From Candidatus Aalborgicola danicus (lineage in GTDB: Bacteria; Pseudomonadota; Gammaproteobacteria; Burkholderiales; Burkholderiaceae_C): a DNA stretch of 64,000 bases. The notes under the pieces were generated by a model that was given only the letters and a program-made list of their open reading frames with translations, ran no database searches and was not told where the DNA came from. A program made the position numbers and the translations under genes. Below, piece after piece: positions 8,467 through 19,251 of this stretch (the stretch's first letter is position 1; each line of letters starts with the position of its first letter). The stretch lies in NCBI GenBank assembly GCA_016703945.1, contig JADJBC010000046.1, positions 37,999 to 101,998 on the forward strand, written 5' to 3'.

Positions 8467-10343
8467 TTACTTGCGCGCCGGCGGCACATCCGTACAACTG
8501 CCGTGCGCAATCTCCGCCGCCATGCCAATGGACTCACCCAGGGTCGGGTGCGGGTGGATGGTCTTGCCGATGTCCACCGCATCGGCACCCATCTCGATGG
8601 CCAGCGCAATCTCGCCAATCATGTCGCCCGCATGGGTGCCGACCATGCCGCCGCCCAGGATCTTGCCGTGGCCATGGGCTTCGGGAGAGTCATCAAACAG
8701 CAGCTTGGTGACGCCCTCGTCGCGGCCATTGGCAATGGCGCGGCCGGAGGCCGTCCAGGGGAACAGGCCCTTCTTGACCTTGATGCCCTGCGCCTTGGCC
8801 TGGTCTTCGGTGAGGCCCACCCAGGCCACTTCGGGGTCGGTGTAGGCCACGCTGGGGATGACGCGGGCGTTGAAGGCGGCAGCGGCCAGTTCCTTGTTGC
8901 CTTGCAGTTCACCGGCAATCACTTCCGCCGCCACATGCGCCTCGTGCACCGCCTTGTGCGCCAGCATGGGCTGGCCGACGATGTCGCCGATGGCGAAGAT
9001 GTGGGGCACGTTGGTGCGCATCTGGATGTCGACGTTGATGAAGCCACGGTCCGTCACCGCCACACCGGCCTTGTCGGCGGCGATCTTCTTGCCGTTGGGC
9101 GTGCGGCCCACGGCTTGCAGCACCAGGTCGTACACCTGCGGCGCGGGGGCGGTGCCGCCCTCCTCTGCTGCTGCAAATGTCACCTCAATGCCTTCGGCAA
9201 AGCGCGTGCGCCCACCGTCTTGGTCTTGAGCATGATGTTGTCGAAGCGCTTGGCGTTCATCTTCTGCCAGATCTTGACCAGGTCGCGGTCGGCGCCCTGC
9301 ATCAGGCCGTCCAGCATTTCCACCACGTCCAGGCGTGCGCCCAGCGTGCTGTAGACGGTGCCCATTTCCAGGCCGATGATGCCGCCGCCCAGGATCAGCA
9401 TGCGCTTGGGGACTTCCTTCAGCGCCAGCGCGCCGGTGCTGTCCACCACGCGCGGGTCTTCGGGCATGAAGGGCAGGCGCACGGCCTGGCTGCCCGCGGC
9501 GATGATGGCCTTCTTGAAGGCAATGACCTTCTTGGCACCGGTCTTCTCCTGCGACGTGCCGGTGGTTTCTTCGACTTCCAGATGGTTGGCACCGACAAAA
9601 TGGCCGTAGCCGCGCAAGGTGGTGACCTTGCGCATCTTGGCCATGGCGGCCAGACCGCCGGTGAGCTTGCCAATGACTTTTTCCTTGTGGCCGCGCAGCT
9701 TGTCGATGTTGACGCTGGGCGCACCAAAGTCCACGCCCAGGTCGGCCATGTGGCTCACCTCGTCCATGACGGCGGCGACATGCAGCAGCGCCTTGGACGG
9801 GATGCAGCCCACGTTCAGGCAGACGCCACCCAGCGTGGCGTAGCGTTCGACGATGATGACCTTGAGACCCAGGTCAGCCGCGCGGAAGGCGGCGCTGTAG
9901 CCGCCGGGGCCGCCGCCCAGTACCAGCACGTCGCAATCCAGGTCGACGGTGCCGGAGTAGCTGGCGCCTGCGGGCGCAGCGACGGCTGGTGTAGTCGCTG
10001 GATTTGCTACTGTTTTAGGAGCTATCGAAGCAGATTCCACGAGGGCTACAGGCTGATTTGACCCAGGAGAACTGGCTGCGGGCGCGCTTGCGGTAGCATC
10101 CACCTCGGCCGCCTCCAGCATCAGCACGACGGAGCCTTCCTTGACCTTGTCACCCAGAGCGACCTTGAGTTCCTTGACCACGCCAGCCTGGCTGGAAGGA
10201 ATCTCCATGGAGGCCTTGTCGCTCTCCACGGTGATCAGGCTTTGCTCAGCCTTGATGGTGTCACCCACCTTGACCATCAATTCGATGACGGCGACTTCGT
10301 CGAAGTCGCCAATGTCGGGGACCTTGATTTCGATGAGTGCCAT
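8467..10343 (-). CDS. lpdA: Dihydrolipoyl dehydrogenase, E3 of pyruvate dehydrogenase, with lipoyl domain (frameshifted)
   Basis: Re-oxidises dihydrolipoamide on the E2 subunit with FAD and NAD+. About 625 residues once one missing base near 9195-9207 is restored. An N-terminal lipoyl domain (residues 1-75; lipoyl-Lys motif ESDKASME) is followed by an Ala/Pro linker, the FAD domain (VLVLGGGPGGYSAAF), the redox motif GGVCLNVGCIPSKAL, the NAD domain (MLILGGGIIGLEMG), and the C-terminal interface (HPHPTLGES). A lipoylated E3 is typical of betaproteobacterial PDH. The indel sits where this copy diverges most from the partial copy at 37-896, which reads through. The start at 10343 is preferred over 10355, as it gives the same MxxIEIKVPDIGDF beginning as E2. 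Third gene of aceE-aceF-lpdA. Confidence 0.95.
10001..10060 (-). repeat. In-frame dispersed repeat, copy in lpdA linker
   Basis: Copy of a short repeat whose sense strand contains GCCCTCGTGGAAT and ends near an AGTAGC/ATAGC motif. Here it lies in the linker after the lipoyl domain and is translated as ALVESASIAPKTVA. The same 14-codon unit, in the same orientation and frame, recurs in aceF, the LhgO-like gene, ligA and dapE. Confidence 0.75.
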
Positions 10344-10424
10344 TTTCAATTCCAATCAATCAGAACATTTCTTGGGGCGGGGGTGGCCCTCTGGGCGGGG
10401 CCCAGCCACGGCCTAGCCGGCAAC

Positions 10425-12111
10425 TCAGAGCAACACGCGGCGGAAGTCACCCAGGATCTGGCCCAGGTAGACGTTGAAGCGCGCAGCGGCGGCGCCGTCG
10501 ATGACGCGGTGGTCCCAAGTCAGCGACAGCGGCAACATCAGGCGCGGCACGAAGGCCTTGCCGTCCCACACCGGCTCCATCTGGCTCTTGCACACGCCCA
10601 GGATGGCCACCTCGGGCGCATTGATGATGGGCGTGAAGTAACGCCCGCCAATGCCGCCCAGGCTGGAAATGGTGAAGCTGGCGCCAGACATTTCTGCCGG
10701 GCTCAGCTTGCCGTCGCGGGCCTTCTTGGCCAGCTCGCCCATTTCCTGGCTGATCTGGAAGATGCCCTTCTTGTCGGCATCCTTGATCACCGGCACCATC
10801 AGACCATTGGGCGTATCGGCCGCAAAACCGATGTGATAGAACTGCTTGTAGATCAGCGCGTCGCCGTCCAGCGAGCTGTTGAACTCGGGGAACTTCTTCA
10901 GCGCGGCCACGCAGGCCTTGATCAGGAAGGCCAGCATGGTGACCTTGACGCCCGACTTCTCGTTCTCTTTGTTGGTGGAGACGCGGAAGGCTTCCAGGTC
11001 GGTGATGTCGGCATCGTCATGGTTGGTGACGGCCGGAATCATGATGGCGTTGCGCAGCAGGTTGGCGCCGCTGATCTTCTTGATGCGCGACAGCTCCTTG
11101 CGCTCAATCGGGCCGAACTTGGCGAAGTCCACCTTGGGCCAGGGGATCAGGCCCAAGGCCTGCGCCATCGCCACCACCCGCTGCGGGCTTGTTCTGCGCC
11201 GCTGCGGCCAGCGTTTGCACCGCGCCACTCATTACGGATCGGGTGAAGCTTTGCACGTCCGCCTCGGTGATGCGGCCTTTGTGGCCACTGCCCTTGACCT
11301 CATTCAATGGCACGCCAAGTTCCCGGGCGAACTTGCGCACGGATGGCGACGCGTGGGGCAGGCCCAAGGGTGCAGCGCCAGGCGCGTGCGCAGGCACGGC
11401 CACGGCAGGTGCTGCTGCGACTGCTGGTACAGAGGCCGCAGGCGCAGCGGCGGCAGGGACTGCACTAGCCGCTGCGGGCGCAGCAGCAGCGGCAGCAGTG
11501 GGAGGGGCCACCGCGCCAGCCACACCGTCGAGAACCACCACCAGGTCACCGATGTTGACGGTGTCGCCCAGCTTGACCTTGATCTCCTTGACCACACCGG
11601 CGGTGCTGGACGGGATCTCCATCGACGCCTTGTCGGATTCCACGGTAACCAGGCTTTGCTCCACCTTCACCACGTCGCCAACCTTGACCAGCAGCTCGAT
11701 GACGGTGACGTCTTTGAAATCGCCAATATCGGGGATGCGCACTTCCACCGGGCCGCTGGCCAATGCAGCCGCCGGTACGGGTGCCGCAGCAGCAGGTGCT
11801 GAAGCAGCAGCAGTCGCTATAGAAAAAGGAGCAGCTTGCGCAGCAGCGGCGAGGGCTACAGCCTGATTTTGCTCAGAGCCTTCGAGCGAAACGACGACCG
11901 AACCCTGCTTGACCTTGTCGCCCAGCTTGACCTTGATTTCTTTGACCACGCCAGCGTGGCTGGACGGGATTTCCATGGAGGCCTTGTCGGACTCCACGGT
12001 GATCAGCGACTGCTCGGCCTTGACCGTGTCGCCGACCTTGACCATCAGTTCAATGACGGTGACTTCATCAAAGTCGCCGATGTCGGGAACTTGTATTTCG
12101 ATAGATGCCAT
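10425..12111 (-). CDS. aceF: Dihydrolipoyllysine acetyltransferase, E2 of pyruvate dehydrogenase (frameshifted)
   Basis: Core of the pyruvate dehydrogenase complex; transfers the acetyl group from lipoamide to CoA. About 561 residues after removing one extra base at 11145-11153, which restores GLGLIPWPKVDFAKFGPIE. Domain order: lipoyl domain 1 (about 1-75), Ala-rich linker, lipoyl domain 2 (about 120-195; both have ESDKASME), Ala/Pro linker, peripheral-subunit-binding domain (ASPSVRKFARELGVPL), and the catalytic domain ending in the active-site motif DHRVIDGAAAARF. Starts 48 bases after aceE and is followed by lpdA after an 81-base gap. The first linker contains a copy of the dispersed repeat. 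Only the frameshift is odd; function is certain. Confidence 0.95.
11815..11870 (-). repeat. In-frame dispersed repeat, copy in aceF linker
   Basis: Same repeat family as in lpdA, here in the linker between the two lipoyl domains, translated as ALAAAAQAAPFSIA. Alanine codons have replaced parts of the unit, suggesting it is older or has been adapted to the Ala-rich linker. Confidence 0.65.
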
Positions 12112-12159
12112 ATTCTTAGTTGGGGTCAGAGGCGCTGGCTCGGTCTGTCCCGCAAAATT

Positions 12160-14878
12160 TCATGCATACAGCGGGTTGATCTTGTCGGTCTTGATGCCGT
12201 ATTTGGCAATCGCTTCCACGACCTTGCTCACCGGCACCGTGCCCTCTTCGCTCAGAGCCTTCAGGGCGGCGACGACGATGAAGTGGCGGTTCACCTCGAA
12301 ATGCTCACGCAGCTTGGAGCGGAAGTCGCTGCGGCCAAAGCCGTCGGTGCCCAGCACCTTGTAGGTACGGCCCTTGGGAATGAAGGGGCGAATCTGCTCG
12401 GCGTAGGCCTTCATGTAGTCAGTGGATGCCACGACCGGGCCGGTGTGCTTTTCCAGTTGCTGCGCGACGAACGACACGCGGGGCGCTTCGGCCGGGTGCA
12501 ACAGGTTGAAGCGCTCACAGTCCTGGCCTTCGCGGGTCAGTTCGTTGAAGCTGGGGCAGCTCCACACGTTGGCGGCCACGCCCCAATCCTTCTCCAGCAG
12601 TTCCTGAGCGGCAATGCTTTCGCGCAGGATGGTGCCCGAGCCCAGCAGTTGCACACGGGGCGTCAGCTTGGCGCCTTCCTTGCACAGGTACATGCCCTTG
12701 ATGATCTGCTCTTCGGTGCCCGCGGTCAGGCCGGGCATGGCGTAGTTTTCGTTCAGCAGCGTGAGGTAGTAGAAAACGTTGTCCTGCTTCTCCACCATGC
12801 GCTTCAAGCCATGGTGCAGGATGACGCCCACTTCGTGCGCGAAGGTCGGGTCGTAGCTGATGCAGTTGGGAATGGTGCCGGCCATGATGTGGCTGTGGCC
12901 GTCTTCGTGCTGCAGGCCTTCGCCGTTGAGCGTGGTGCGCCCGGAGGTGCCGCCCAGCAGGAAGCCGCGCGCCTGCATGTCGCCCGCCGCCCAGGCCAGA
13001 TCGCCAATGCGCTGGAAGCCGAACATCGAGTAATACACATAGAACGGCACCATGATCCGGTTGCTGGTGCTGTAGCTGGTGGCCGCGGCAATCCAGCTGC
13101 TCATGCCACCGGCTTCGTTGATGCCCTCTTGCAGGATCTGGCCGGCCTTGTCTTCGCGGTAGTACATGACCTGGTCTTTGTCGACCGGGGTGTAGTTCTG
13201 GCCTGCGGGGTTGTAGATACCCACCTGGCGGAACAGGCCTTCCATGCCAAAGGTGCGCGCCTCGTCCACCAGGATAGGCACCACGCGCGGGCCCAGGGCC
13301 TGGTCGCGCAGCAGCTGCGTCAAAAAACGCACATAGGCCTGGGTGGTGGAGATTTCACGGCCTTCGGGCGTGGGGTCCATCACCGACTTGAAGGTCTCCA
13401 GCGATGGCACGGTGAAGCTGCTCATCCGACTTGGTGCGGCGGTGCGGCAGGTAGCCGCCCAGCGCCTTGCGCCGTTCGTGCAGGTAGCGCATTTCGGGCG
13501 TGTCGTCGGCCGGCTTGTAGAACGGCAGATTGGGCAGATCGCTGTCGGGCATCGGGATGTTGAAGCGGTCGCGGAAGGCCTTGATGTCCTCGTCGGTCAG
13601 CTTCTTGGTCTGGTGCACATTGTTCTTGCCCTCGCCGGCCTTGCCCATGCCAAAGCCCTTGACGGTCTTGATCAGCAGCACGGTGGGCTGGCCCTTGTGG
13701 TTGACGGCCTTGTGGAAGGCGGCATACACCTTCTTGGAGTCGTGGCCGCCGCGGCGCAGGTCAAACACCTCTTCGTCGCTCATCTTGGCGACCATCTCCA
13801 GCGTGCGCGGGTCGCGGCCGAAGAAGTGCTTGCGCACGTAGGCGCCGTCGTTGGCCTTCATGGCCTGGTAGTCGCCGTCCAGCGTGTCCATCATGACCTT
13901 GCGCAGAGCGCCTTCCTTGTCGCGCGCCAGCAGGGCGTCCCAGCCAGAGCCCCAGATCAGCTTGATGACGTTCCAGCCGGAGCCGCGGAATTCGCCTTCC
14001 AGCTCCTGGATGATCTTGCCGTTGCCGCGCACCGGGCCGTCCAGGCGCTGCAGGTTGCAGTTGATGACAAACACCAGGTTGTCCAGCTTCTCGCGCGCGG
14101 CCAGGCCGATGGCGCCCAGGGATTCGACCTCGTCCATTTCGCCGTCGCCGCAGAACACCCAGACCTTGCGGTTCTCGGTGTTGGCAATGCCACGGGCGTG
14201 CAGGTACTTGAGGAAGCGCGCCTGGTAAATGGCCATCAGCGGCCCCAGGCCCATGGACACGGTGGGGAACTGCCAGAACTCGGGCATCAGCTTGGGGTGC
14301 GGGTAGCTGGACAGGCCCTTGCCGTCCACTTCCTGGCGGAAGTTCAGCAACTGCTCTTCGGTCAGGCGGCCTTCCATATAGGCGCGGGCATAGACGCCGG
14401 GGGACACGTGGCCCTGGATGTAGAGGCAGTCGCCGCCATGTTCTTTGCCGGGCTCGGCGCTCTCGGCATGCCAGAAGTGGTTGAAGCCGGCGCCAAACAG
14501 GCTGGCCAGCGATGCGAAGGAGCCGATGTGGCCGCCCAGGTCGCCACCGTCGATGGGGTGGTGGCGATTGGCCTTGACCACCATGGCCATGGCGTTCCAG
14601 CGCATATAGGCGCGCAGGCGCTCTTCGATTTCCAGGTTGCCGGGGGAACGCTCTTCCTGCTCTGGCGTGATGGTGTTGACGTAAGCCGTGGTGGCCGAGA
14701 ACGGCATGTCTATGCTCTTCTGGCGCGCGTGGCCCAGCAATTGCTCCAGCAGAAAGTGCGCCCGCTCGGGGCCTTCACTCTCAATCACGGCGGACAGGGC
14801 GTCCATCCATTCACGGGTTTCCTGGCTGTCCAGGTCAAGGGTGGTGGCGCTCGCCGCGCCGGGGGGAACTGCTGACAT
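12160..14878 (-). CDS. aceE: Pyruvate dehydrogenase E1 component, homodimeric type (frameshifted)
   Basis: Thiamine-diphosphate enzyme that decarboxylates pyruvate and acetylates the E2 lipoyl group. About 905 residues when one extra base near 13419-13424 is removed (reading RRTKSDESFTVPSLETF). The TPP-binding motif is visible as VFCGDGEMDE followed downstream by NLVFVINCNLQRLDGP; other landmarks are GHVSPGVYARAYMEGRL and RIMVPFYVYYSMFGFQR. Length is normal for the AceE family. A good ribosome site (AGGAGA, 9 bases upstream) supports the start at 14878. First gene of aceE-aceF-lpdA, divergent from a histidine kinase gene across 145 bases. Confidence 0.96.
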
Positions 14879-14925
14879 TGCTGTGTCTCCTGGTTGTTTT
14901 TGACGAATTTAGTACGTTCTGCCTA

Positions 14926-14953
14926 TTTTTACACAAGTATTTAATAATTTCAA
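14926..14953 (-). promoter_or_regulatory. aceE: Possible sigma-70 promoter for aceE
   Basis: In the AT-rich divergent gap upstream of aceE, the minus strand reads TTGAAA (14953-14948), a 16-base spacer, then TAAAAA (14931-14926). This is a weak but plausible -35/-10 pair about 50 bases before the start codon. Judged by eye only. Confidence 0.35.
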
Positions 14954-15023
14954 CTGGTGCTTTTCTATTTCATAATATGAACTATCAAAAATGATATGCA
15001 GAGGCATCCCCTACACTAGCCCC

Positions 15024-17572
15024 ATGCCATTTCCCAAGCTGATTTCGTTGCCAAACCCCCTGGCGCTTTCCACGGTGGAACGGGCGCGCCACTGGTGGCA
15101 CCGATTGGCGCCGCATCGCCAGGACCGGGTTGCCGTATTGGCTCCGCTGGCCGCCGTAGCGCTATTTTTCGCCGCCATCATTGCCGCCCTGGGTTATTTG
15201 CGGCTGGAAGAAATTGATCGTGAACAACAGGCTGTGCAGCGCGACGTGGAATACACCCACCAGCGTTTGCGCCTGAGGTTGTTGGAACGTCAGGAGCAAT
15301 TGATGCGCATCGCGCGGGAGGTATCCAATCGAGAACTCGACGCCGAAGACTTTAAAGCCAGGGCGCGCTCCATGCTCAACCAGTACCCGGAGTTGCAAGG
15401 GCTGGCGTGGATTGACGAACGGCGCCGAGTGAAGTCGGCCATTGGTACCGCCGTGCTGGTGGCCAGCCAGCTCAGCACCGGCCCCGATACGGCGCCACGC
15501 AATGACACCATGGCGGGTTTCATGGTGGCCCGCGAATCACAGCAACCGGTCTATATCCAGCCGTTAGGAACCCCAAACGACACGCCCTTCTTGCAAATGC
15601 ATTTGCCGCTGAACGAACGGGACGCTTTTCAGGTGTGTTGCTGGCCGAATACTCAGTCGATGGCCTCTACCGCTATGGCGTGCCAACCGAGGTCACGTCC
15701 CGCTATGCCATATCCCTGCAAGACGCACAAGGGCGATTGCTGGCCGGCACGACCATTCCGACGCAACAGACCGTCAAGAACCTGCTGCCGTGGGCCCATC
15801 CGACCAATGAATATGCAATGCCGGTCTCGCCAGTGGGCAGCACGTTAGTCGTTCGCGGACAGGCCTACCGTGCGTCGCTGGGTGTTATTGGCAGTGGCCT
15901 GTTCTGGCTGGTCAGCGCATTGAGTGTCATGACCGCATGGATGTTGATTGCCAATTGGCGCCACACACGCAGGCGGGTGCAGGCGCAGCAAGCCTTGATG
16001 TCGGAGACCACGTTTCGCCGTGCCATGGAAAATTCCATGCTGACTGGCATGCGGGCCATGGATTTGCAGGGCCGCATCACCTACGTCAATGCTGCGTTTT
16101 GCCAGATGACCGGTTGGGCCGAATCCGACCTGGTGGGCCGAACCGCGCCTTTTCCGTATTGGCCCGAAAACGACCGTGACCAGTTGCACTCGCTTTTGGG
16201 AGAAGAGTTGTCTGGCAAAACAACCCCAGGGGGCATTCAGGTGCGGGTCAAACGCCGTGACAACACTCTGTTTGATGCGCGCTTGTACGTCTCGCCGCTG
16301 ATCGATGCCGTGGGCAAACAAACCGGCTGGATGACCTCCATGACCGACATCACAGAACCCAACCGGGTGCGAGAACAGTTGTCGGCTTCGCACGAACGCT
16401 TCACCACCGTGCTCGAAGCGCTGGATGCATCCATCTCGGTGGCACCCTTGGGCAGCGACGAGTTGTTGTTTGCCAACAAGCTGTACCGCCAATGGTTTGG
16501 CACACAAACGGGCGGCCACTTGCAATTGGTGGCACAGGCCGGTGTGCCTTCCAGCCCAACTAACGACGAATCCACCGACAGTGTCGACTCGTTTGCCGGA
16601 CTGCCCACCAACGCCCTTCCCGACACGGAAACCGAAAGCGCCGAAATTTTTATCGCGGAATTGAACAAGTGGCTGGAGGTGCGGACCCGCTACTTGAGCT
16701 GGGTCGACGGGCGACTGGCCCAGATGGTGATTGCCACCGACATCAGTTCACGCCGACTGGCCGAGGAACAGGCATCCAGCCAGACCGAGCGGGCCCAGAC
16801 GGCCAGCCGCCTGATCACCATGGGAGAAATGGCGTCCAGCGTGGCCCACGAACTGAACCAGCCCTTGACCGCGATCAACAACTACTGCAACGGCATGGTG
16901 TCGCGCATCAAGGCCCAGCAGATCACCGAGGAGGACCTGCTGGGAGCGCTGGAAAAAACCGCGAAACAAGCCCAGCGGGCCGGCCAGATCATTCACCGCA
17001 TCCGCTCCTTCGTGAAACGTAGCGAACCCAACCGCACACCGTCTGAAGTGGTCTTGATGGTGAGCGAAGCCGTGGAACTGGCGGAAATCGAGTTGCGCCG
17101 CTTCAACGTGCGCTTAAACCATTACGTTGCCGCACGCCTGCCCCTGCTGATGGTGGACCCGATCCTGATTGAGCAGGTGCTGATCAATCTGTTGCGCAAT
17201 GCCGCCGAGTCCATTGACATGGCGCTGCGCCAGACCTCACAACGGATCGTGGAATTGCGGGTCGTGCCCAAAGTCATTGAGGACAAGCAGGTAGTGGAAT
17301 TTGCCGTCCAAGACACCGGCAACGGACTGGCCCCGGAAGTTATGGCCAGGCTGTACGAAGCTTTCTACTCTACCAAGGCCGACGGCATGGGCATCGGACT
17401 CAGTTTGTGTCGCTCGATAGTCGAATCCCACCTGGGACGGATGTCAGCCGAGAACCTCTACAATGGTGACGATGTTTCGGGATGCCGATTTTCATTCTGG
17501 ATACCGGTCTCGGAAGTACCACCCAGTCTGGCGCGACATCAACGACCAAGCAATTTGAACTCTGGACACTGA
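15024..17572 (+). CDS. Membrane PAS-domain sensor histidine kinase (frameshifted)
   Basis: About 849 residues after adding one missing base near 15630-15634 (reading DAFQGVLLAEYSVDG). Architecture: transmembrane helix about 36-60, a periplasmic sensor region to about 280, transmembrane helix about 284-307 (IGSGLFWLVSALSVM), a PAS domain about 325-440 (TYVNAAFCQMTGWAESDL), a second PAS-like domain from about 455, a HisKA domain with phospho-acceptor His in AHELNQPLTA (about 608), and HATPase with N-box LLRNAAES and G-box MGIGLSLC. The kinase core resembles the FixL/TtrS class that pairs with FixJ-type regulators, and such a regulator follows with no gap. The start at 15024 is preferred over 14991. 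The signal is unknown. The gene diverges from aceE. Confidence 0.9.
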
Positions 17573-18199
17573 ATGAGCTTGCTTCCCAAAAAAGGTACTG
17601 TTTACGTTGTAGATGACGACGAGGCCGTGCGCGACTCGTTGCAATGGCTGCTCGAAGGCAAGGGTTTTAGGGTTCGATGTTTTGACTCCGCCGAGTCCTT
17701 CCTGAGCCGCTACGACGCCCGAGAAGTGGCTTGTCTTATTGTGGATATCCGCATGGGCGGCATGACGGGGCTGGAATTGCAAAGTCGTTTGATCGAAGCC
17801 CGCTCGCCACTACCCATCGTCTTCATCACTGGCCATGGCGACGTGCCCATGGCGGTGGACACCATGAAAAAGGGCGCCATGGATTTCATCCAGAAGCCGT
17901 TCAACGAAGACCAACTGGTCGGTCTGGTGGAGCGCATGCTCGACCATGCGAAAGATTCGTTCTCTGATTTCCAACTGGCCGCCAGCCGCGACGCCTTGCT
18001 GTCCAAGCTGACACTGCGCGAATCCCAGGTATTGGAGCGCATTGTGGCGGGTCGACTGAACAAACAAATTGCCGACGATCTGGGGATCAGCATCAAAACA
18101 GTGGAGGCCCACCGGGCCAACATCATGGAAAAACTCAGCGCCAACACCGTGGCCGATCTGCTCAAAATCGCGCTCGGGCAACACGCGCCAAAAGCCTGA
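17573..18199 (+). CDS. FixJ/NarL-type response regulator
   Basis: 208 residues. Receiver domain with acidic pocket VVDDDEAV, predicted phospho-acceptor Asp58 (CLIVDIRM) and conserved Lys in FIQKPF, then a LuxR-type helix-turn-helix (about 143-200; LTLRESQVLERI, LNKQIADDLGISIKTVEAHR). Its ATG follows the kinase stop directly, so the two are surely co-transcribed and form a phosphorelay pair. It should bind DNA as a phosphorylated dimer; targets are unknown. The divergent aceE operon is one candidate by position only. Confidence 0.93.
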   Translation: MSLLPKKGTVYVVDDDEAVRDSLQWLLEGKGFRVRCFDSAESFLSRYDAREVACLIVDIRMGGMTGLELQSRLIEARSPLPIVFITGHGDVPMAVDTMKKGAMDFIQKPFNEDQLVGLVERMLDHAKDSFSDFQLAASRDALLSKLTLRESQVLERIVAGRLNKQIADDLGISIKTVEAHRANIMEKLSANTVADLLKIALGQHAPKA

Positions 18200-18274
18200 C
18201 GTATTGGACATGTTGAGGACAGAGCATGCTGTGCCTGCGGTCTGTCCCGCAAAGCTATTTTTTATAGCATCTCA

Positions 18275-18305
18275 CGCCCGCCCCGCAAGGACTGCGGGCG
18301 TTTTC
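18275..18305 (+). terminator. Probable intrinsic terminator after the two-component operon
   Basis: Perfect 7-bp inverted repeat CGCCCGC (18275-18281) and GCGGGCG (18294-18300), followed by TTTTC. It sits between the response regulator stop (18199) and folD (18323), so it probably separates the two transcripts; a leader role for folD is possible. Confidence 0.55.
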
Positions 18306-18322
18306 AATTTGAAAGACAAACC

Positions 18323-19213
18323 ATGACCACCTCCACAGCCAAGACCATCGATGGCGTTGCCCTCTCCGCCATGTTGCGCGCTGACATTGCAACCCGCGCG
18401 ATGGCGCTTAAAACCAGCGGCATCACGCCGGGATTGGCGGTGATTCTGGTGGGTGACGACCCGGCGAGTGCCGTCTATGTGCGCAACAAGGTCAAAGCCT
18501 GTGCAGATACCGGCATTCATTCGGTCTTTGAGAAGTACGAGGCCTCCTTCAGCGAGACTGATCTGCTGGCGCGTATAGATTCCCTCAATACCGACCCCAC
18601 CATTCACGGCATCCTGGTGCAAATGCCCTTGCCCAAACACATCAACCCGCACAAGGTCATTGAAGCCATTTCAACCAGCAAAGATGTGGACGGCTACGCC
18701 ACCTTGAGCGCCGGTGAGTTGATGACCGGTCAAGCCGGATTTAGACCCTGCACGCCGTATGGCTGCATGAAACTGATCGAAACCACGGGTCTGGACCTGC
18801 GTGGCAAACATGCGGTGGTCATTGGGCGCAGCAATACGGTTGGCAAACCCATGGCACTCCTGCTGCTGCAAGCCAATGCCACGGTCACGGTATGCCACAG
18901 TGCCACGGCGGACATGGGCCACCATACACGACAAGCCGACGTGATCGTTGCCGCCGTAGGCAAACGCAATGTGCTGACCGCCGACATGGTCAAACCAGGT
19001 GCCATCGTGATCGATGTGGGCATGAACCGTGATGATGCAGGCAAGCTGTGCGGCGATGTGGACTTTGCAGGCGTCAGCACGGTTGCCAGCCACATCACGC
19101 CGGTGCCGGGCGGCGTGGGCCCGATGACCATCACCATGCTGCTGGTCAACACGCTGGAAGCGGCCGAGCGCGAAGTCACTCGCCTTGAAACCTCCGCCGC
19201 CGCACCCAAATAG
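18323..19213 (+). CDS. folD: Bifunctional methylenetetrahydrofolate dehydrogenase / cyclohydrolase
   Basis: 296 residues, normal FolD length. Interconverts 5,10-methylene-THF and 10-formyl-THF via methenyl-THF, using NADP, in the cytosol. Hallmarks: YVRNKVKAC with catalytic Lys56, HGILVQMPLPKHI, the Rossmann motif VVIGRSNTVGKPMA, and the C-terminal family signature PVPGGVGPMTI. It stands apart from its neighbours: a likely terminator precedes it and prlC follows after 38 bases, possibly on the same transcript. Confidence 0.97.
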   Translation: MTTSTAKTIDGVALSAMLRADIATRAMALKTSGITPGLAVILVGDDPASAVYVRNKVKACADTGIHSVFEKYEASFSETDLLARIDSLNTDPTIHGILVQMPLPKHINPHKVIEAISTSKDVDGYATLSAGELMTGQAGFRPCTPYGCMKLIETTGLDLRGKHAVVIGRSNTVGKPMALLLLQANATVTVCHSATADMGHHTRQADVIVAAVGKRNVLTADMVKPGAIVIDVGMNRDDAGKLCGDVDFAGVSTVASHITPVPGGVGPMTITMLLVNTLEAAEREVTRLETSAAAPK

Positions 19214-19251
19214 ACCCCTATTGCCTCGCCAAACCCTTGACGGATAGCCCC

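Noticed and set aside
11836..13563. 575-codon open frame on the plus strand opposite aceF and aceE
   Set aside because: It is antisense to strongly conserved PDH genes; its His/Leu/Gly-rich composition is typical of the mirror frame of high-GC coding DNA, and it has no family motif.
12141..18253. 16-base match CGGTCTGTCCCGCAAA at 12141 and 18238
   Set aside because: A single shared 16-mer in 64 kb is near chance expectation, and the surroundings do not align.
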